Made by a program: the position numbers and the translations under genes. The notes beneath the pieces were generated by a model. It saw only the letters and a program-made list of their open reading frames with translations. It had not been told where the DNA came from and ran no database searches. 64,000 nucleotides of DNA. Origin: Aurantimonas aggregata. GTDB taxonomy: Bacteria > Pseudomonadota > Alphaproteobacteria > Rhizobiales > Rhizobiaceae. The stretch spans positions 372,001-436,000 of the forward strand of contig NZ_JAAAMJ010000001.1 of assembly GCF_010500835.1 (NCBI RefSeq), given 5' to 3'. Shown here piece by piece: positions 1-8,442 of this stretch; positions within the stretch are counted from its first letter, which is position 1; every line of letters begins with the position of its first letter.

Positions 1-1
1 C

Positions 2-481
2 CTGCTCCTGATCCTGGTCTTCGCCCTGTCGCTCGGCCTGCTGCCGGCCGCAGGCCATAGCGATGCGATCCACTTCGTGCTGCCTTCGGTAACGCTGGCG
101 CTCGGCCTCGCCGCCATCTCGTCCCGCGTCGCCCGCGACGCGACAGCGGAGGTGGTCGCGGCGCCCTTCTATGCCTTCGCCCGGCTCAAGGGCCTGCCGG
201 AGCGCCAGCTCTTTCCGCGCCACGGCCTGCGCAACGTCTCGGTGCCGGTCGTCACCTATCTGGGTGTCCAGCTCGTCATGCTCATCGAGGGCGTGGTGGT
301 GGTGGAGACGCTGTTCGCCTGGCCCGGCATCGGTCACGCCCTCGTCCACGCCATCGTCCAGCGCGACCTGCCGATGGTGCAGGGAACCGCACTGGCCATG
401 GGGCTGATGTTCGTCGTCCTCAACGCCGTCGTCGACATCGTCAACGCGCAACTGGATCCGCGCGCAAGGAGCGCCGCATGA
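2..481 (+). CDS. ABC transporter permease, DppB/NikB type (5' end cut off)
   Basis: This is the C-terminal 159 residues of an inner-membrane permease of the dipeptide/nickel ABC importer family. The reading frame is open from base 2, so the N-terminus lies outside the window. Visible features are hydrophobic membrane segments and the EAA-like cytoplasmic loop (A-R-L-K-G-L-P near residue 60) that contacts the ATPase. The C-terminus ends in the DPRAR pattern common to this family. Its stop codon overlaps the next gene's start (ATGA at 478-481), so it is the first visible gene of a permease-permease-ATPase operon. The substrate cannot be read from a permease fragment. The zinc genes directly downstream make a chelated metal a reasonable guess, and a peptide is the alternative. 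Confidence 0.85.
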   Translation: MLLILVFALSLGLLPAAGHSDAIHFVLPSVTLALGLAAISSRVARDATAEVVAAPFYAFARLKGLPERQLFPRHGLRNVSVPVVTYLGVQLVMLIEGVVVVETLFAWPGIGHALVHAIVQRDLPMVQGTALAMGLMFVVLNAVVDIVNAQLDPRARSAA

Positions 482-1296
482 GCCTCGCCGAAATCCTTCC
501 GGCTACCCCGGACCAGCCGCGACGGCTGCCCCATGTCGGGGCAGCGCTGCTCCTCCTGCTGGTGCTCTTCGCCGTCCTCGCACCGATCCTCGCGTCGAGC
601 GATCCGGCACGTCAGGACTACGGGGCGATCCTCTCAGGGCCAAGCCAGGCGCATCCGTTCGGCACCGACCATCTCGGGCGCGACATGTTCGCCCGGCTCG
701 GCGCAGCCCTTCGGCTTTCGCTCGGCCTCGCGGTGCTTAGCGTGCTGACCGCGGGTATTCCCGGTACGCTACTCGGCATTCTCGCCGCCTGGAAGGGCGG
801 GTGGATCGATCGGCCGCTGTCGATCGTGGCGGACGTTTTCCTGTCCCTGCCGGGGCTGCTTCTCGTGCTGCTGATCAGCGCGATCTTCCCGGGCTCCTTT
901 CTCGCCATCTACGGCGCGATCTCGCTGGTCCTGTGGATCGAGTATTTCCGCATCACACGGGCGACTTCGCGCGCGATCCTCGCCTCGCCGGCCGTCGAGG
1001 CCTCGCGTCTCCTCGGCTTCGGCCCGGCCTACATCGTCCGGCACCATCTCTGGCCGGAGCTTTCGCCGGTCATCCTCACTGTCGGCGCATTCGGCGCGGC
1101 GACGGCGATCATGGCGGTGGCGGCGCTCGGCTTCGTCTCGGTCGGCCTCAGGCCCCCCACCGCCGAACTCGGCCTGATGATGACGGAACTGCTGCCCTAT
1201 TACGCCGAGGCACCCGGTGTGCTGCTCCAGCCGATCCTGGCGGTGTTCCTGCTCGTCCTGTCCCTCAACCTCCTTGCAGGATACCGCGCCCGATGA
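478..1296 (+). CDS. ABC transporter permease, DppC/NikC type
   Basis: A 272-residue second permease of the dipeptide/nickel ABC family. The N-terminal region has the OppC-type opening: one membrane helix near residues 20-40, then the HPFGTDHLGRD motif near residue 60 that precedes the transmembrane domain. Several further hydrophobic helices follow. The EAA-type loop is around residues 165-185 (SRLLGFGPAYIVRHH). Start and stop overlap the neighbours by 4 nt on both sides, so translation is probably coupled with the upstream permease and the downstream ATPase. Length is normal for the family. Nickel, peptide or metallophore uptake are all possible. Confidence 0.88.
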   Translation: MSLAEILPATPDQPRRLPHVGAALLLLLVLFAVLAPILASSDPARQDYGAILSGPSQAHPFGTDHLGRDMFARLGAALRLSLGLAVLSVLTAGIPGTLLGILAAWKGGWIDRPLSIVADVFLSLPGLLLVLLISAIFPGSFLAIYGAISLVLWIEYFRITRATSRAILASPAVEASRLLGFGPAYIVRHHLWPELSPVILTVGAFGAATAIMAVAALGFVSVGLRPPTAELGLMMTELLPYYAEAPGVLLQPILAVFLLVLSLNLLAGYRAR

Positions 1297-2732
1297 ATCC
1301 GGTCCTCACTATCGAAGCGGTATCGGTGCACGCCGGATCGCAGCGCATCGTCGCGCCGACCAGTCTCGCGCTGGTCCCGGGGCGGCCGCTCACCATCATC
1401 GGCGAGACCGGATCGGGAAAGAGCCTCCTCGCGCAGGCCATCGTCGGCAATCTGCCGGACGGGCTGTCGGCCGAGGGACACGTCACGATCGGCGACGTCT
1501 CGGAGGATGCGGGTGCCTCCGGCCGCCATGCGCTCTGGGGACGCGGCATCACCGTGCTCCCGCAGGAGCCATGGCTGAGCCTCGATCCGACCATGCGTGC
1601 GCTGCCGCAGGTCGCCGAGACGCACCAGTTCGTCGCTGGGCTCGGCGACGCGGAGGCGGACCGGGCGGCGGCCGATGGTCTCGCCGGCGTCGGCCTGTCG
1701 GAAGCGGGTGCGAAGTATCCGTTCCAGCTTTCCGGCGGCATGGCGCAGCGCCTTGCGTTCGTCGTGGCGCGGGCCGGTGGCGCGCCGATCGTCATCGCCG
1801 ACGAGCCGACCAAGGGCCTCGACGCGGCCCGGATCGGCGAGGTCGTGGATCTCCTGCGCAAGGGCCTGGCGGATGGCGGCGCGCTGCTGACCATCACCCA
1901 CGATGTCGAAGTGGCGCGGCGCCTGGGCGGCGAGGTAGCGATCATGCTGAAGGGCGAGATCGTCGAGCGCGGCGAAGCGGATCTCGTGCTGACGGCGCCG
2001 CAGCACGAATACACCCGGATGCTGCTCGCCGCCGATCCGCGCCATTGGCCAACACGAAGTCCGGCAGATCCCTCAGTGGCGACGGAAGGAAACGTTCTTG
2101 CGTTGCGCGACGTATCCGCCTCGCGCGGTGGCCGCACCCTGTTTTCCGGCCTCTCATTGGCGGTGGGTCCCGGCGAGATCGTCGGGCTCACGGGCCCGAG
2201 CGGCTGCGGGAAGTCGACCCTCGGCGACGTGGCGCTCGGGCTGGTCCGCGCGGATGCGGGCATGGTGCAGCGTCAAGCCAGCCTGCCGCCCGCCGCTTTC
2301 CAGAAGCTCTACCAGGACCCCGTCGCGGCCTTCCCGCCGCGCCGGACGCTCCGCCGCACCCTTGGCGACCTCGCCGCGCTGCATCGGCTGGATGCGTCGA
2401 AGATTCCTGAACTCATGAAGCGCCTGCGCCTCTATCCGGCGCTGCTCGATCGCCGTCCCGGCCAAGTCTCCGGCGGGGAGCTCCAGCGCTTCTCGCTCCT
2501 GCGGGTACTGCTCCTCAAGCCGGCGCTGATCGTCGCGGACGAGCCAAGCTCGCGTCTCGATCTCGTCACTCAGAAGGAGATGATCGAACTGATCGTCGAC
2601 GCAGCGGACCGGGACGGCTGCGCGATCATCCTGATCAGCCACGACGAGGCCTTGGTCGACGCGGTGGCCGATCGTCGAATCCGGCTGGACGGCGACGTCT
2701 CGGTCAGAGAGCCGGACCGTCAATCCGCCTGA
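1293..2732 (+). CDS. Fused ABC transporter ATPase, DppD-DppF type
   Basis: A 479-residue protein with two complete ABC ATPase domains, equivalent to a fusion of DppD and DppF. Domain 1 has Walker A GETGSGKS (residues 37-44), signature LSGGM and Walker B IVIADEP. Domain 2 has Walker A GPSGCGKST (about residue 300), signature VSGGE and Walker B LIVADEP. I chose the ATG at 1293 because it overlaps the stop of the permease (ATGA) and begins directly before the first ABC domain. The same frame is open further upstream, but only as a shadow of the permease gene. It powers the importer encoded by the two preceding permeases. No substrate-binding protein is seen downstream, so it must lie before the window. 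Confidence 0.88.
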   Translation: MNPVLTIEAVSVHAGSQRIVAPTSLALVPGRPLTIIGETGSGKSLLAQAIVGNLPDGLSAEGHVTIGDVSEDAGASGRHALWGRGITVLPQEPWLSLDPTMRALPQVAETHQFVAGLGDAEADRAAADGLAGVGLSEAGAKYPFQLSGGMAQRLAFVVARAGGAPIVIADEPTKGLDAARIGEVVDLLRKGLADGGALLTITHDVEVARRLGGEVAIMLKGEIVERGEADLVLTAPQHEYTRMLLAADPRHWPTRSPADPSVATEGNVLALRDVSASRGGRTLFSGLSLAVGPGEIVGLTGPSGCGKSTLGDVALGLVRADAGMVQRQASLPPAAFQKLYQDPVAAFPPRRTLRRTLGDLAALHRLDASKIPELMKRLRLYPALLDRRPGQVSGGELQRFSLLRVLLLKPALIVADEPSSRLDLVTQKEMIELIVDAADRDGCAIILISHDEALVDAVADRRIRLDGDVSVREPDRQSA

Positions 2733-2763
2733 TCCTCGCCGGCGGGCGACACGTTCCATCCAC

Positions 2764-2792
2764 TTGCATCTTGTACTGTAATTTTATAACAT
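2764..2792 (+). promoter_or_regulatory. Putative Zur operator and promoter of the zinc operon
   Basis: The 15-mer TGTAATTTTATAACA at 2777-2791 is a near palindrome. It agrees at 12 of 15 positions with the alphaproteobacterial Zur box I know as TGTTATAATATAACA. It sits in an AT-rich island in otherwise very GC-rich DNA. A TTGCAT (2764-2769) and TATAAC (2785-2790), 15 bases apart, could be the -35 and -10, which would put the operator over the promoter. It lies 143 bp before the first gene of the zinc cluster, which itself encodes a Fur/Zur protein. The operator is inferred from similarity and position only. Confidence 0.65.
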
Positions 2793-2934
2793 AAAGATGC
2801 CTGTGACGTCCTTCCAGGTTCGTGCCCAGGAGCCAGTTCTCGGGCCGCCGGCTGCGCGGATGAGAACGCTGCCGATCCGGGAAATGCCGTCCGCGATCTG
2901 AAACCTCGTCCGTGATGGGCGGAGAAGAAAAAGC

Positions 2935-3081
2935 ATGACCGCCTTTCAAAGCCCAAGCGTGCCCAATCCGCGCCGCTCTTCCGCCCTGCGTCAGTCGGCT
3001 TCCCAGCGGCTGACGCTGGCAGCGATCCCCATCGTCTTCCTGTGGCTCGCGGTCGCCTTCGCGCTGGATCTCTTCGCATGA
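2935..3081 (+). CDS. Small single-span membrane protein (48 aa), first gene of the zinc operon
   Basis: A 48-codon reading frame begins at an ATG preceded by a good Shine-Dalgarno sequence (GGAGAAG at about 2921-2927). It ends in an ATGA overlap with the start of the zinc ATPase at 3078. Residues 1-26 are polar and basic, with several Arg. Residues 27-47 form one hydrophobic segment rich in Ala, Leu, Val, Ile and Phe. The predicted product is therefore a membrane-anchored peptide with a short basic cytoplasmic tail. It lies directly behind the putative Zur-controlled promoter. I do not recognise a family. It could be an accessory subunit of the importer, or a leader peptide that couples translation of the ATPase. 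Confidence 0.6.
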   Translation: MTAFQSPSVPNPRRSSALRQSASQRLTLAAIPIVFLWLAVAFALDLFA

Positions 3082-3848
3082 ACTCGACCGTGAGCATGCC
3101 TGTCGTCCGCCTCGACGACCTGACCCTCGCCTACCGCCGCCATCCGGCCGTCCACCACGTCACCGGCAGCTTCCCGGGTGGCTCGCTGACGGCGATCGTA
3201 GGACCGAACGGCGCCGGCAAGTCGACGCTCCTGAAGGGCATCATGGGCCTGCTCCCGCCTTCGGAAGGCCGGGTCCATCTCGGCGGCGTGCGCCGCCGCG
3301 ATATCGCCTATCTGCCGCAGGCCAGCGAACTCGACAGATCCTTCCCCGTCAGCGTGACCGATCTCGTCTCGCTGGGTGCGTGGCGCGAGGCGGGCATCTT
3401 CGGCCGCATCAAGGGCAAAGCACTCGATCGTGTCTTCGAGGCGATAGAGGCGGTCGGGCTGAGCGGTTTCGAGGACCGCATCATCGGCACCCTCTCCGGC
3501 GGGCAGCTCCAGCGCGCGCTCTTCGCCAGGGTGCTCGTCCAGGATTCGCGCCTGCTGCTGCTCGACGAGCCATTCACCGCCATCGACACGCGCACCGTGC
3601 TCGACCTGCTCGCCATCGTCCGCCGCTGGCACGGCGAGAGGCGCACCGTCATCGCCGTTCTCCACGACATGGATCTGGTGCGAGAGCACTTCCCGCAAAC
3701 GCTTCTCATCGCCCGCGAACTGGTCGGCTGGGGCGAAACAGACGACGTGCTTCGGCCCGAGCGGCTGAAGGAGGCCCGGGCGCTGAGCGAGACGTGGAAC
3801 GAGGATCCGCATTTCGGGGCTCCCCGCGGCGCAAGGAGGGCTGCATGA
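3078..3848 (+). CDS. Zinc/manganese ABC transporter ATPase (ZnuC/AztA-like)
   Basis: A 256-residue ATPase of the cluster-9 metal importer family, which powers high-affinity zinc or manganese uptake. Walker A GPNGAGKST is near residue 45, the signature LSGGQ near 140 and Walker B LLLLDEP near 160, followed by the H-loop in VLHDMD. The start at 3078 is chosen because it overlaps the stop of the small membrane protein. An in-frame upstream start at 3042 would read through that gene. The permease follows with a 4-nt overlap. Zinc rather than manganese is favoured by the downstream Zur-like regulator, the His-rich binding protein and the COG0523 genes. Confidence 0.88.
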   Translation: MNSTVSMPVVRLDDLTLAYRRHPAVHHVTGSFPGGSLTAIVGPNGAGKSTLLKGIMGLLPPSEGRVHLGGVRRRDIAYLPQASELDRSFPVSVTDLVSLGAWREAGIFGRIKGKALDRVFEAIEAVGLSGFEDRIIGTLSGGQLQRALFARVLVQDSRLLLLDEPFTAIDTRTVLDLLAIVRRWHGERRTVIAVLHDMDLVREHFPQTLLIARELVGWGETDDVLRPERLKEARALSETWNEDPHFGAPRGARRAA

Positions 3849-4729
3849 CCCTGATTGCCGCCGCATTCGACTACGCCGTCGCGCCGTTCCTCGACTATGG
3901 CTTCATGCGCCGCGCGCTCGTCGGATGTCTTGCCCTCTCCTTAGGCGCCTGCCCGCTGGGCGTGCTTCTCGTCCTGAGGCGCATGAGCCTCGTCGGCGAC
4001 GCTATGAGCCACGCGATCCTGCCGGGTGCCGCAGTGGGCTTCCTGCTCGCCGGCTTCTCGCTCTTCGCCATGACGGTCGGCAGCCTGGCCACCGGTCTGG
4101 CAGTGGCGGTGCTGGCCGGGCTCGTCTCGCGCTTCACGCCGCTCCGGGAGGACGCGAGCTTCGCGGCCTTCTACCTCTCATCGCTCGGGCTCGGCGTGAT
4201 GCTCGTCTCAGTGCACGGCTCGAACATCGACCTCCTGCACGTCCTCTTCGGCACCGTGCTGGCCCTGAACGATCCCGCCGTGTTGCTGATGGCGACGATC
4301 GCCACGGTCACCATGGCGGCGCTCTCCCTCCTCTACCGCCCGCTGATCGCCGAATGCCTCGACCCGGGGTTCCTGCGGTCGGTCGGCGGTGGCGGCGGGA
4401 TCGTCCACATGCTGTTCGTGACGCTCGTCGTCCTGAACCTCGTCGGCGGCTTCCAGGCGCTCGGCACGCTGATGGTCGTCGGCATCATGATGCTGCCGGC
4501 AGCGTCCTCGCGCTTCTGGGCCGAGACGGTGCCTGGCCAGATGGCCGTCTCCGCGGCGATCGGCCTTGCCGCCGCGATGGTCGGGCTCCTCGTATCCTAC
4601 CACCACGACCTGCCCGCCTCGCCGGCGATCATCCTGTCGGCGAGCGCGGTCTACGCCGTCTCGGTCCTGCTCGGGCGCTTCGACAGCGTCGCCGCGCGGG
4701 CCGTTCTCCGCCCCCACTACCATCACTGA
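3845..4729 (+). CDS. Zinc/manganese ABC transporter permease (ZnuB/AztB-like)
   Basis: A 294-residue ABC-3 family permease with about eight hydrophobic segments. It carries the family's typical RRMSLVGDAMSHAILPG stretch after the second helix (about residues 45-61), which contains the cytoplasmic coupling region. The tail ends in RPHYHH, a short His cluster. ATGA overlap with the ATPase gene at 3845-3848 and a short gap of 19 nt to the binding-protein gene mark one operon. It forms the inner-membrane channel for the metal delivered by the periplasmic protein encoded next. Confidence 0.88.
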   Translation: MTLIAAAFDYAVAPFLDYGFMRRALVGCLALSLGACPLGVLLVLRRMSLVGDAMSHAILPGAAVGFLLAGFSLFAMTVGSLATGLAVAVLAGLVSRFTPLREDASFAAFYLSSLGLGVMLVSVHGSNIDLLHVLFGTVLALNDPAVLLMATIATVTMAALSLLYRPLIAECLDPGFLRSVGGGGGIVHMLFVTLVVLNLVGGFQALGTLMVVGIMMLPAASSRFWAETVPGQMAVSAAIGLAAAMVGLLVSYHHDLPASPAIILSASAVYAVSVLLGRFDSVAARAVLRPHYHH

Positions 4730-4748
4730 TCCCACGAAAGGACATTCC

Positions 4749-5744
4749 ATGCGTTTCCGCACTAAGATACTGACACTCTCGCTCGGCGCCTCCCTGATCG
4801 CCCTCGCCTCGCAGGGGAGCGCGCAGGAACAGGTCAAGGTCGTCGCCTCCTTCTCCATCCTCGGCGACATGGTCGAGCAGATCGGCGGCGATCACGTCGC
4901 GCTGACGACGCTCGTGGGCCCCGACGGCGACGCCCATGTCTACGAGCCGACGCCGTCCGACGCACGCGCCGTCGGCGCTGCGGACGTCCTCGTCGTTAAC
5001 GGTTTGCAGTTTGAGGGCTGGCTTCCGCGCCTCGTGGATACGGCGGAGTTCAAGGGCGAGGAGATCGTCGCCACCACCGGCATCGAGCCGATCCCCTTCG
5101 CAGAAGAGGAAGAGGGCCACGATCACGCCGCGGGCGAACATGCGGGAGCCGGCCATGAGGATCATGCCCACGAGGCGGGCGAAGCCGCCGGGCACGAGGG
5201 CCACGATCACGGTGCGAACGACCCGCATGCCTGGCAGAGCCTGTCGAACGGCGTCGTCTATGCCGAGAACATTGTCAAAGGTCTGGTGGCCGCCGATCCT
5301 GACAACGCCGCCGACTACCGCGCCAGGGGCGACGCCTATATCGGCGAGATGAAGGCGATGGACGAAAGGGTGAAGACCGAACTCGCCGCCATTCCCGAGG
5401 ACCGGCGCAAGGTGGTGACCTCGCACGACGCCTTCGGCTATTTCGCCAAGGCCTACGATGTCACCTTCATCGCTCCGGAGGGTGTCTCGACCGAAGCCGA
5501 AGCCTCGGCAGCCGATGTCGCCAAGATCATCGACCAGATCAGGCACGACGGCATCTCCGCGGTGTTCGTCGAGAACATCAGCGACACGCGGCTAGTCGAC
5601 CGTATCGCGGCGGAGACCGACGCCAAGGTCGGCGGCACGCTCTACTCCGACGCGCTGTCGGGCGAGGACGGCCCCGCCCCGACCTATCTCGACATGTTCC
5701 AGCACAACATCGAGCAGATCGTCGCCGCGCTGAAGACGAGCTGA
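4749..5744 (+). CDS. Periplasmic zinc-binding protein (ZnuA/AztC-like) with His-rich loop
   Basis: A 331-residue cluster-9 substrate-binding protein. A signal peptide covers about residues 1-25 and ends in QGSAQ. After the first domain there is an acidic, histidine-rich loop at about residues 117-156 with repeated HDH, HEDHAH and HDHG. This loop is typical of zinc-specific ZnuA proteins and absent from manganese ones. Conserved metal-ligand histidines are visible in AHVYEP and NDPHAW and in TSHDAFGYF. The start is supported by AAAGGA 8 nt upstream. The protein captures zinc in the periplasm and hands it to the permease encoded just before. Confidence 0.9.
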   Translation: MRFRTKILTLSLGASLIALASQGSAQEQVKVVASFSILGDMVEQIGGDHVALTTLVGPDGDAHVYEPTPSDARAVGAADVLVVNGLQFEGWLPRLVDTAEFKGEEIVATTGIEPIPFAEEEEGHDHAAGEHAGAGHEDHAHEAGEAAGHEGHDHGANDPHAWQSLSNGVVYAENIVKGLVAADPDNAADYRARGDAYIGEMKAMDERVKTELAAIPEDRRKVVTSHDAFGYFAKAYDVTFIAPEGVSTEAEASAADVAKIIDQIRHDGISAVFVENISDTRLVDRIAAETDAKVGGTLYSDALSGEDGPAPTYLDMFQHNIEQIVAALKTS

Positions 5745-5759
5745 TCCCGACTTGCCCCA

Positions 5760-5796
5760 GGCACGGGACACCGGCCCAGGCCATGCGTCCCGTGCC
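5760..5796 (+). terminator. Intergenic hairpin between the zinc-binding protein gene and zur
   Basis: GGCACGGGAC (5760-5769) pairs perfectly with GTCCCGTGCC (5787-5796). The 17-nt loop itself contains a short GGCC-rich inner stem. No T-run follows, so it is more likely an attenuator or mRNA-processing/stability element than a full terminator. It would allow the regulator gene to be expressed at a different level from the transporter. Confidence 0.5.
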
Positions 5797-5817
5797 GCCG
5801 GATCTTTGCGAGGAAGC

Positions 5818-6231
5818 ATGGGACGATTGATGGACACCCTGCGCAATCACGAGCGCGTCTACCAGGTGCTCAAGGCGGCCCGCACGCCGCTCTCGGCCTA
5901 CGCGCTTCTGGCAGCACTACGTGGCCAGGGGATCACCGCGCCGCTGACGGTGTACCGCGCCCTCGAACGGCTGGTGCTGGAGGGGCGCGTGCATTGCCTC
6001 GAATCCCTCAAGGCATACGTCGTCTGCCGTCACCCGAGCGAACATGCCGGCGGGAGCGCCGTCTTCGCGATCTGCCGGGATTGCGGGGTTGCCGAGGAAC
6101 TCGTCCAGCCGGCGGCCTTTGCTAGGCTGCGCGAGGCGGGAGAGCGGCACGGCTTTGCCACCGACGAAGCCTCGATCGAGTTGAGGGGCTATTGCGCCGC
6201 CTGCCGGGAAAGGGCGGACGCGCATGTCTGA
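5818..6231 (+). CDS. zur: Fur-family regulator, probable Zur
   Basis: A 137-residue Fur-family protein. The N-terminal winged helix covers about residues 1-80 (TVYRALERLVLEGRVHCLES is the recognition region). The C-terminal dimerisation domain contains a CRDC pair near residue 88 and a CAAC pair near 129, the structural zinc site found in Fur/Zur proteins. The ATG at 5818 is chosen for its AGGA 5 nt upstream. Longer in-frame starts read through the hairpin. Its place inside a zinc uptake operon, downstream of a Zur-box-like site and overlapping a COG0523 gene (6224), supports zinc sensing and autoregulation. A general Fur role is less likely. Confidence 0.85.
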   Translation: MGRLMDTLRNHERVYQVLKAARTPLSAYALLAALRGQGITAPLTVYRALERLVLEGRVHCLESLKAYVVCRHPSEHAGGSAVFAICRDCGVAEELVQPAAFARLREAGERHGFATDEASIELRGYCAACRERADAHV

Positions 6232-7450
6232 CCACGTCCCCGTCACCATCCTCACCGGCTTCCTCGGCTCCGGAAAGACGACGCTCCTCAACGCGCTCCT
6301 CTGCGACCCTGCCTTCGCCGACACGGCCGTTATCGTCAACGAGTTCGGCGACATCTCGATCGACCATGATCTCGTCCAGGTCGGCAAAAAGGAGATGATG
6401 GTGACGACGACCGGATGCCTTTGCTGCACGATTGGCAGCGACATCCGGTCATCGCTCGCCGAACTCCTCGACGCGTCGCGCAGCGGCGCCGTTCCTTCGT
6501 TCTCCCGGGTCATCGTCGAGACCACCGGCCTTGCCGATCCCGCGCCCGTCATCAACCAGATCGTTCCGGGCGGCGCGCCGGCCATGGGCCTTCGCGACCA
6601 CGGCGTCGGCCGAACGTTCACTTTAGCCGGCGTCGTCTGCACCATCGACATCGTCACCGCCGAGGCGACGATCGAGCGCTATTTCGAGGCGATGAAGCAG
6701 GTCGCCTTCGCCGACCGCATCGTCCTCACCAAGACTGACCTGGCACGCGACCCGGCGAGCCTGGCGGATATCGATCTGCTCCGCCAGAGGCTGCGGGAGC
6801 TGAATCCTTCGGCCACGCTTCTCGATCGCAACGAGGGCGGTTTCGACCTCGCGGGGGTATTTGCCCCCCGGAGCTATGCGCCGCACGACGTCGGCCCGGA
6901 CGTCGAGGGCTGGCTCGCGCTCGAACAGGCGCTGTCCGCGGAAGCGGCGAGCGGAGCCGCCCATGCCAACGTCGCGCGACACGGCGACGGCGGCATCCTG
7001 ACCTCCTGCCTGATCGCGGACCGCCCGATCGGCGCGAAGGACCTCGACGCCTTCTTCCTCGTGCTGAAGGCGGCGGCCAGCATCCGGCTCCTGCGCCTCA
7101 AGGGCCTCATATGCCTCGAGGACGATCCCGAGCGGCCGCTCGTCGTCCACTGCGTGCAGCATGCGGTTCATCCCCCGAATCGCCTCGATGCTTGGCCCTC
7201 GGACGACCGCCGGACGCGCATCGTGGCAATCACCCACGACATCGACCCCAAGGCGCTTCGCCAGCTCTTCGATGCCGTCACCGGCGAGAAGAAGCCGCTG
7301 CGCGTGGCCCCTGCCGCCGCCCTGGCCGGGATCATCCTGGCCGTCGCCCTCGTCGGCGTCGGCCTCGTCTTCACCGCCAGTTCCCTCGCCGGCGCCGAGC
7401 GGCCCGGCGTCGAGCTTCCCGTCAACCTTTCCGCGACACACGCCCCCTGA
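6224..7450 (+). CDS. COG0523 (CobW-type) GTPase with a C-terminal membrane segment
   Basis: A 408-residue G3E GTPase of the COG0523 metallochaperone family. Walker [10 protein letters not shown] is at about residues 12-20, the metal-binding CxCC motif (GCLCC) at about 64-68 and the base-recognition motif TKTD near 170. The CobW C-terminal domain follows. Unusually, after about residue 360 there is a hydrophobic stretch of roughly 22 residues ([18 protein letters not shown] and beyond) that looks like a membrane anchor, with a 25-residue tail. Members of this family move zinc to client proteins under zinc starvation. The gene overlaps zur by 8 nt and is followed by a second COG0523 gene. Confidence 0.85.
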   Translation: MSDHVPVTILTGFLGSGKTTLLNALLCDPAFADTAVIVNEFGDISIDHDLVQVGKKEMMVTTTGCLCCTIGSDIRSSLAELLDASRSGAVPSFSRVIVETTGLADPAPVINQIVPGGAPAMGLRDHGVGRTFTLAGVVCTIDIVTAEATIERYFEAMKQVAFADRIVLTKTDLARDPASLADIDLLRQRLRELNPSATLLDRNEGGFDLAGVFAPRSYAPHDVGPDVEGWLALEQALSAEAASGAAHANVARHGDGGILTSCLIADRPIGAKDLDAFFLVLKAAASIRLLRLKGLICLEDDPERPLVVHCVQHAVHPPNRLDAWPSDDRRTRIVAITHDIDPKALRQLFDAVTGEKKPLRVAPAAALAGIILAVALVGVGLVFTASSLAGAERPGVELPVNLSATHAP

Positions 7451-7461
7451 TGGAGACCACC

Positions 7462-8442
7462 ATGTCCGCTTCCCCTTCGCCGTCCACGCAGACTCCCGTC
7501 ACCGTCCTCACCGGCTATCTCGGCGCCGGCAAAACGACGCTGCTCAACCGCATCCTCACCGAGGCGCACGGCAAGCGCTACGCCGTGATCGTCAACGAGT
7601 TCGGCGAGACCGGCATCGACAACGACCTCGTGGTCGATGCCGACGAGGAAATCTTCGAGATGAACAACGGCTGCATCTGCTGCACCGTGCGCGGCGATCT
7701 GATCCGCATCGTCAGCGGCCTGATGCGCCGGCCGGACCGCTTCGATGGCATCATCATCGAGACCACGGGCCTTGCAGACCCGGCCCCCGTCGCCCAGACC
7801 TTCTTCGTTGACGAGGACGTCCGGGCAAAGACCCGGCTCGATGCGATCGTGACCGTGGTCGATGCCGTCCATCTTCTCGGCGCGATTGAGGAGGCGCATG
7901 AGGCGCAGGAACAGTTGGCGTTCGCCGACGTGATCCTCCTCAACAAGACCGACCTGGTCGACGAGGCGCAGCTTGCCGAAGTGGAAGCGCGCATTCGCCG
8001 GATCAATCCATATGCGAAGATCCACCGCACCAGCCGCTGCGGGATCGACCTCGCCGAGGTGCTGGGCCGCGAAGCCTTCAGCCTCGACCGCGTGCTCGAG
8101 GTCGAGCCCGACTTCCTCGACCATTTCCACGAGCACGAGCACGACGACGCGGTGACCAGCCTGTCGCTCCTGTCGGACACGCCAATGGATCCGGGCAAGC
8201 TCCTGCCCTGGCTCCAGGACGTCACGCAGCGCTATGGCCTTGAGATCCTGCGGATGAAGGGCATCCTGTCGATGCAGGACGACGACGACCGCTTCGTCGT
8301 GCAGGGCGTCCACATGCTGCTGGAAGGCGACCACCAGCGCCCCTGGAAGGACGGGGAGCGGCGCCAGAGTCGCCTGGTCTTCATCGGCCGCGACCTGCCA
8401 AGGGAAATCCTCAGCCAGGGCTTCGAGTCGTGCCGCGCCTGA
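7462..8442 (+). CDS. COG0523 (CobW-type) GTPase, second copy
   Basis: A 326-residue COG0523 GTPase without a membrane tail. Walker [10 protein letters not shown] is near residue 19, the CxCC metal site (NGCICC) near 70, [10 protein letters not shown] near 95, NKTD near 150, and an acidic/His stretch (FHEHEHDD) near 220. The CobW C-terminal domain is complete. I start at 7462 because GGAGACC lies just upstream. An ATG at 7450 overlapping the previous stop is the alternative and adds four residues. It is closer to the usual zinc-responsive COG0523 proteins than its neighbour. The WD40 gene begins in a TGATG overlap at its end. Confidence 0.87.
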   Translation: MSASPSPSTQTPVTVLTGYLGAGKTTLLNRILTEAHGKRYAVIVNEFGETGIDNDLVVDADEEIFEMNNGCICCTVRGDLIRIVSGLMRRPDRFDGIIIETTGLADPAPVAQTFFVDEDVRAKTRLDAIVTVVDAVHLLGAIEEAHEAQEQLAFADVILLNKTDLVDEAQLAEVEARIRRINPYAKIHRTSRCGIDLAEVLGREAFSLDRVLEVEPDFLDHFHEHEHDDAVTSLSLLSDTPMDPGKLLPWLQDVTQRYGLEILRMKGILSMQDDDDRFVVQGVHMLLEGDHQRPWKDGERRQSRLVFIGRDLPREILSQGFESCRA

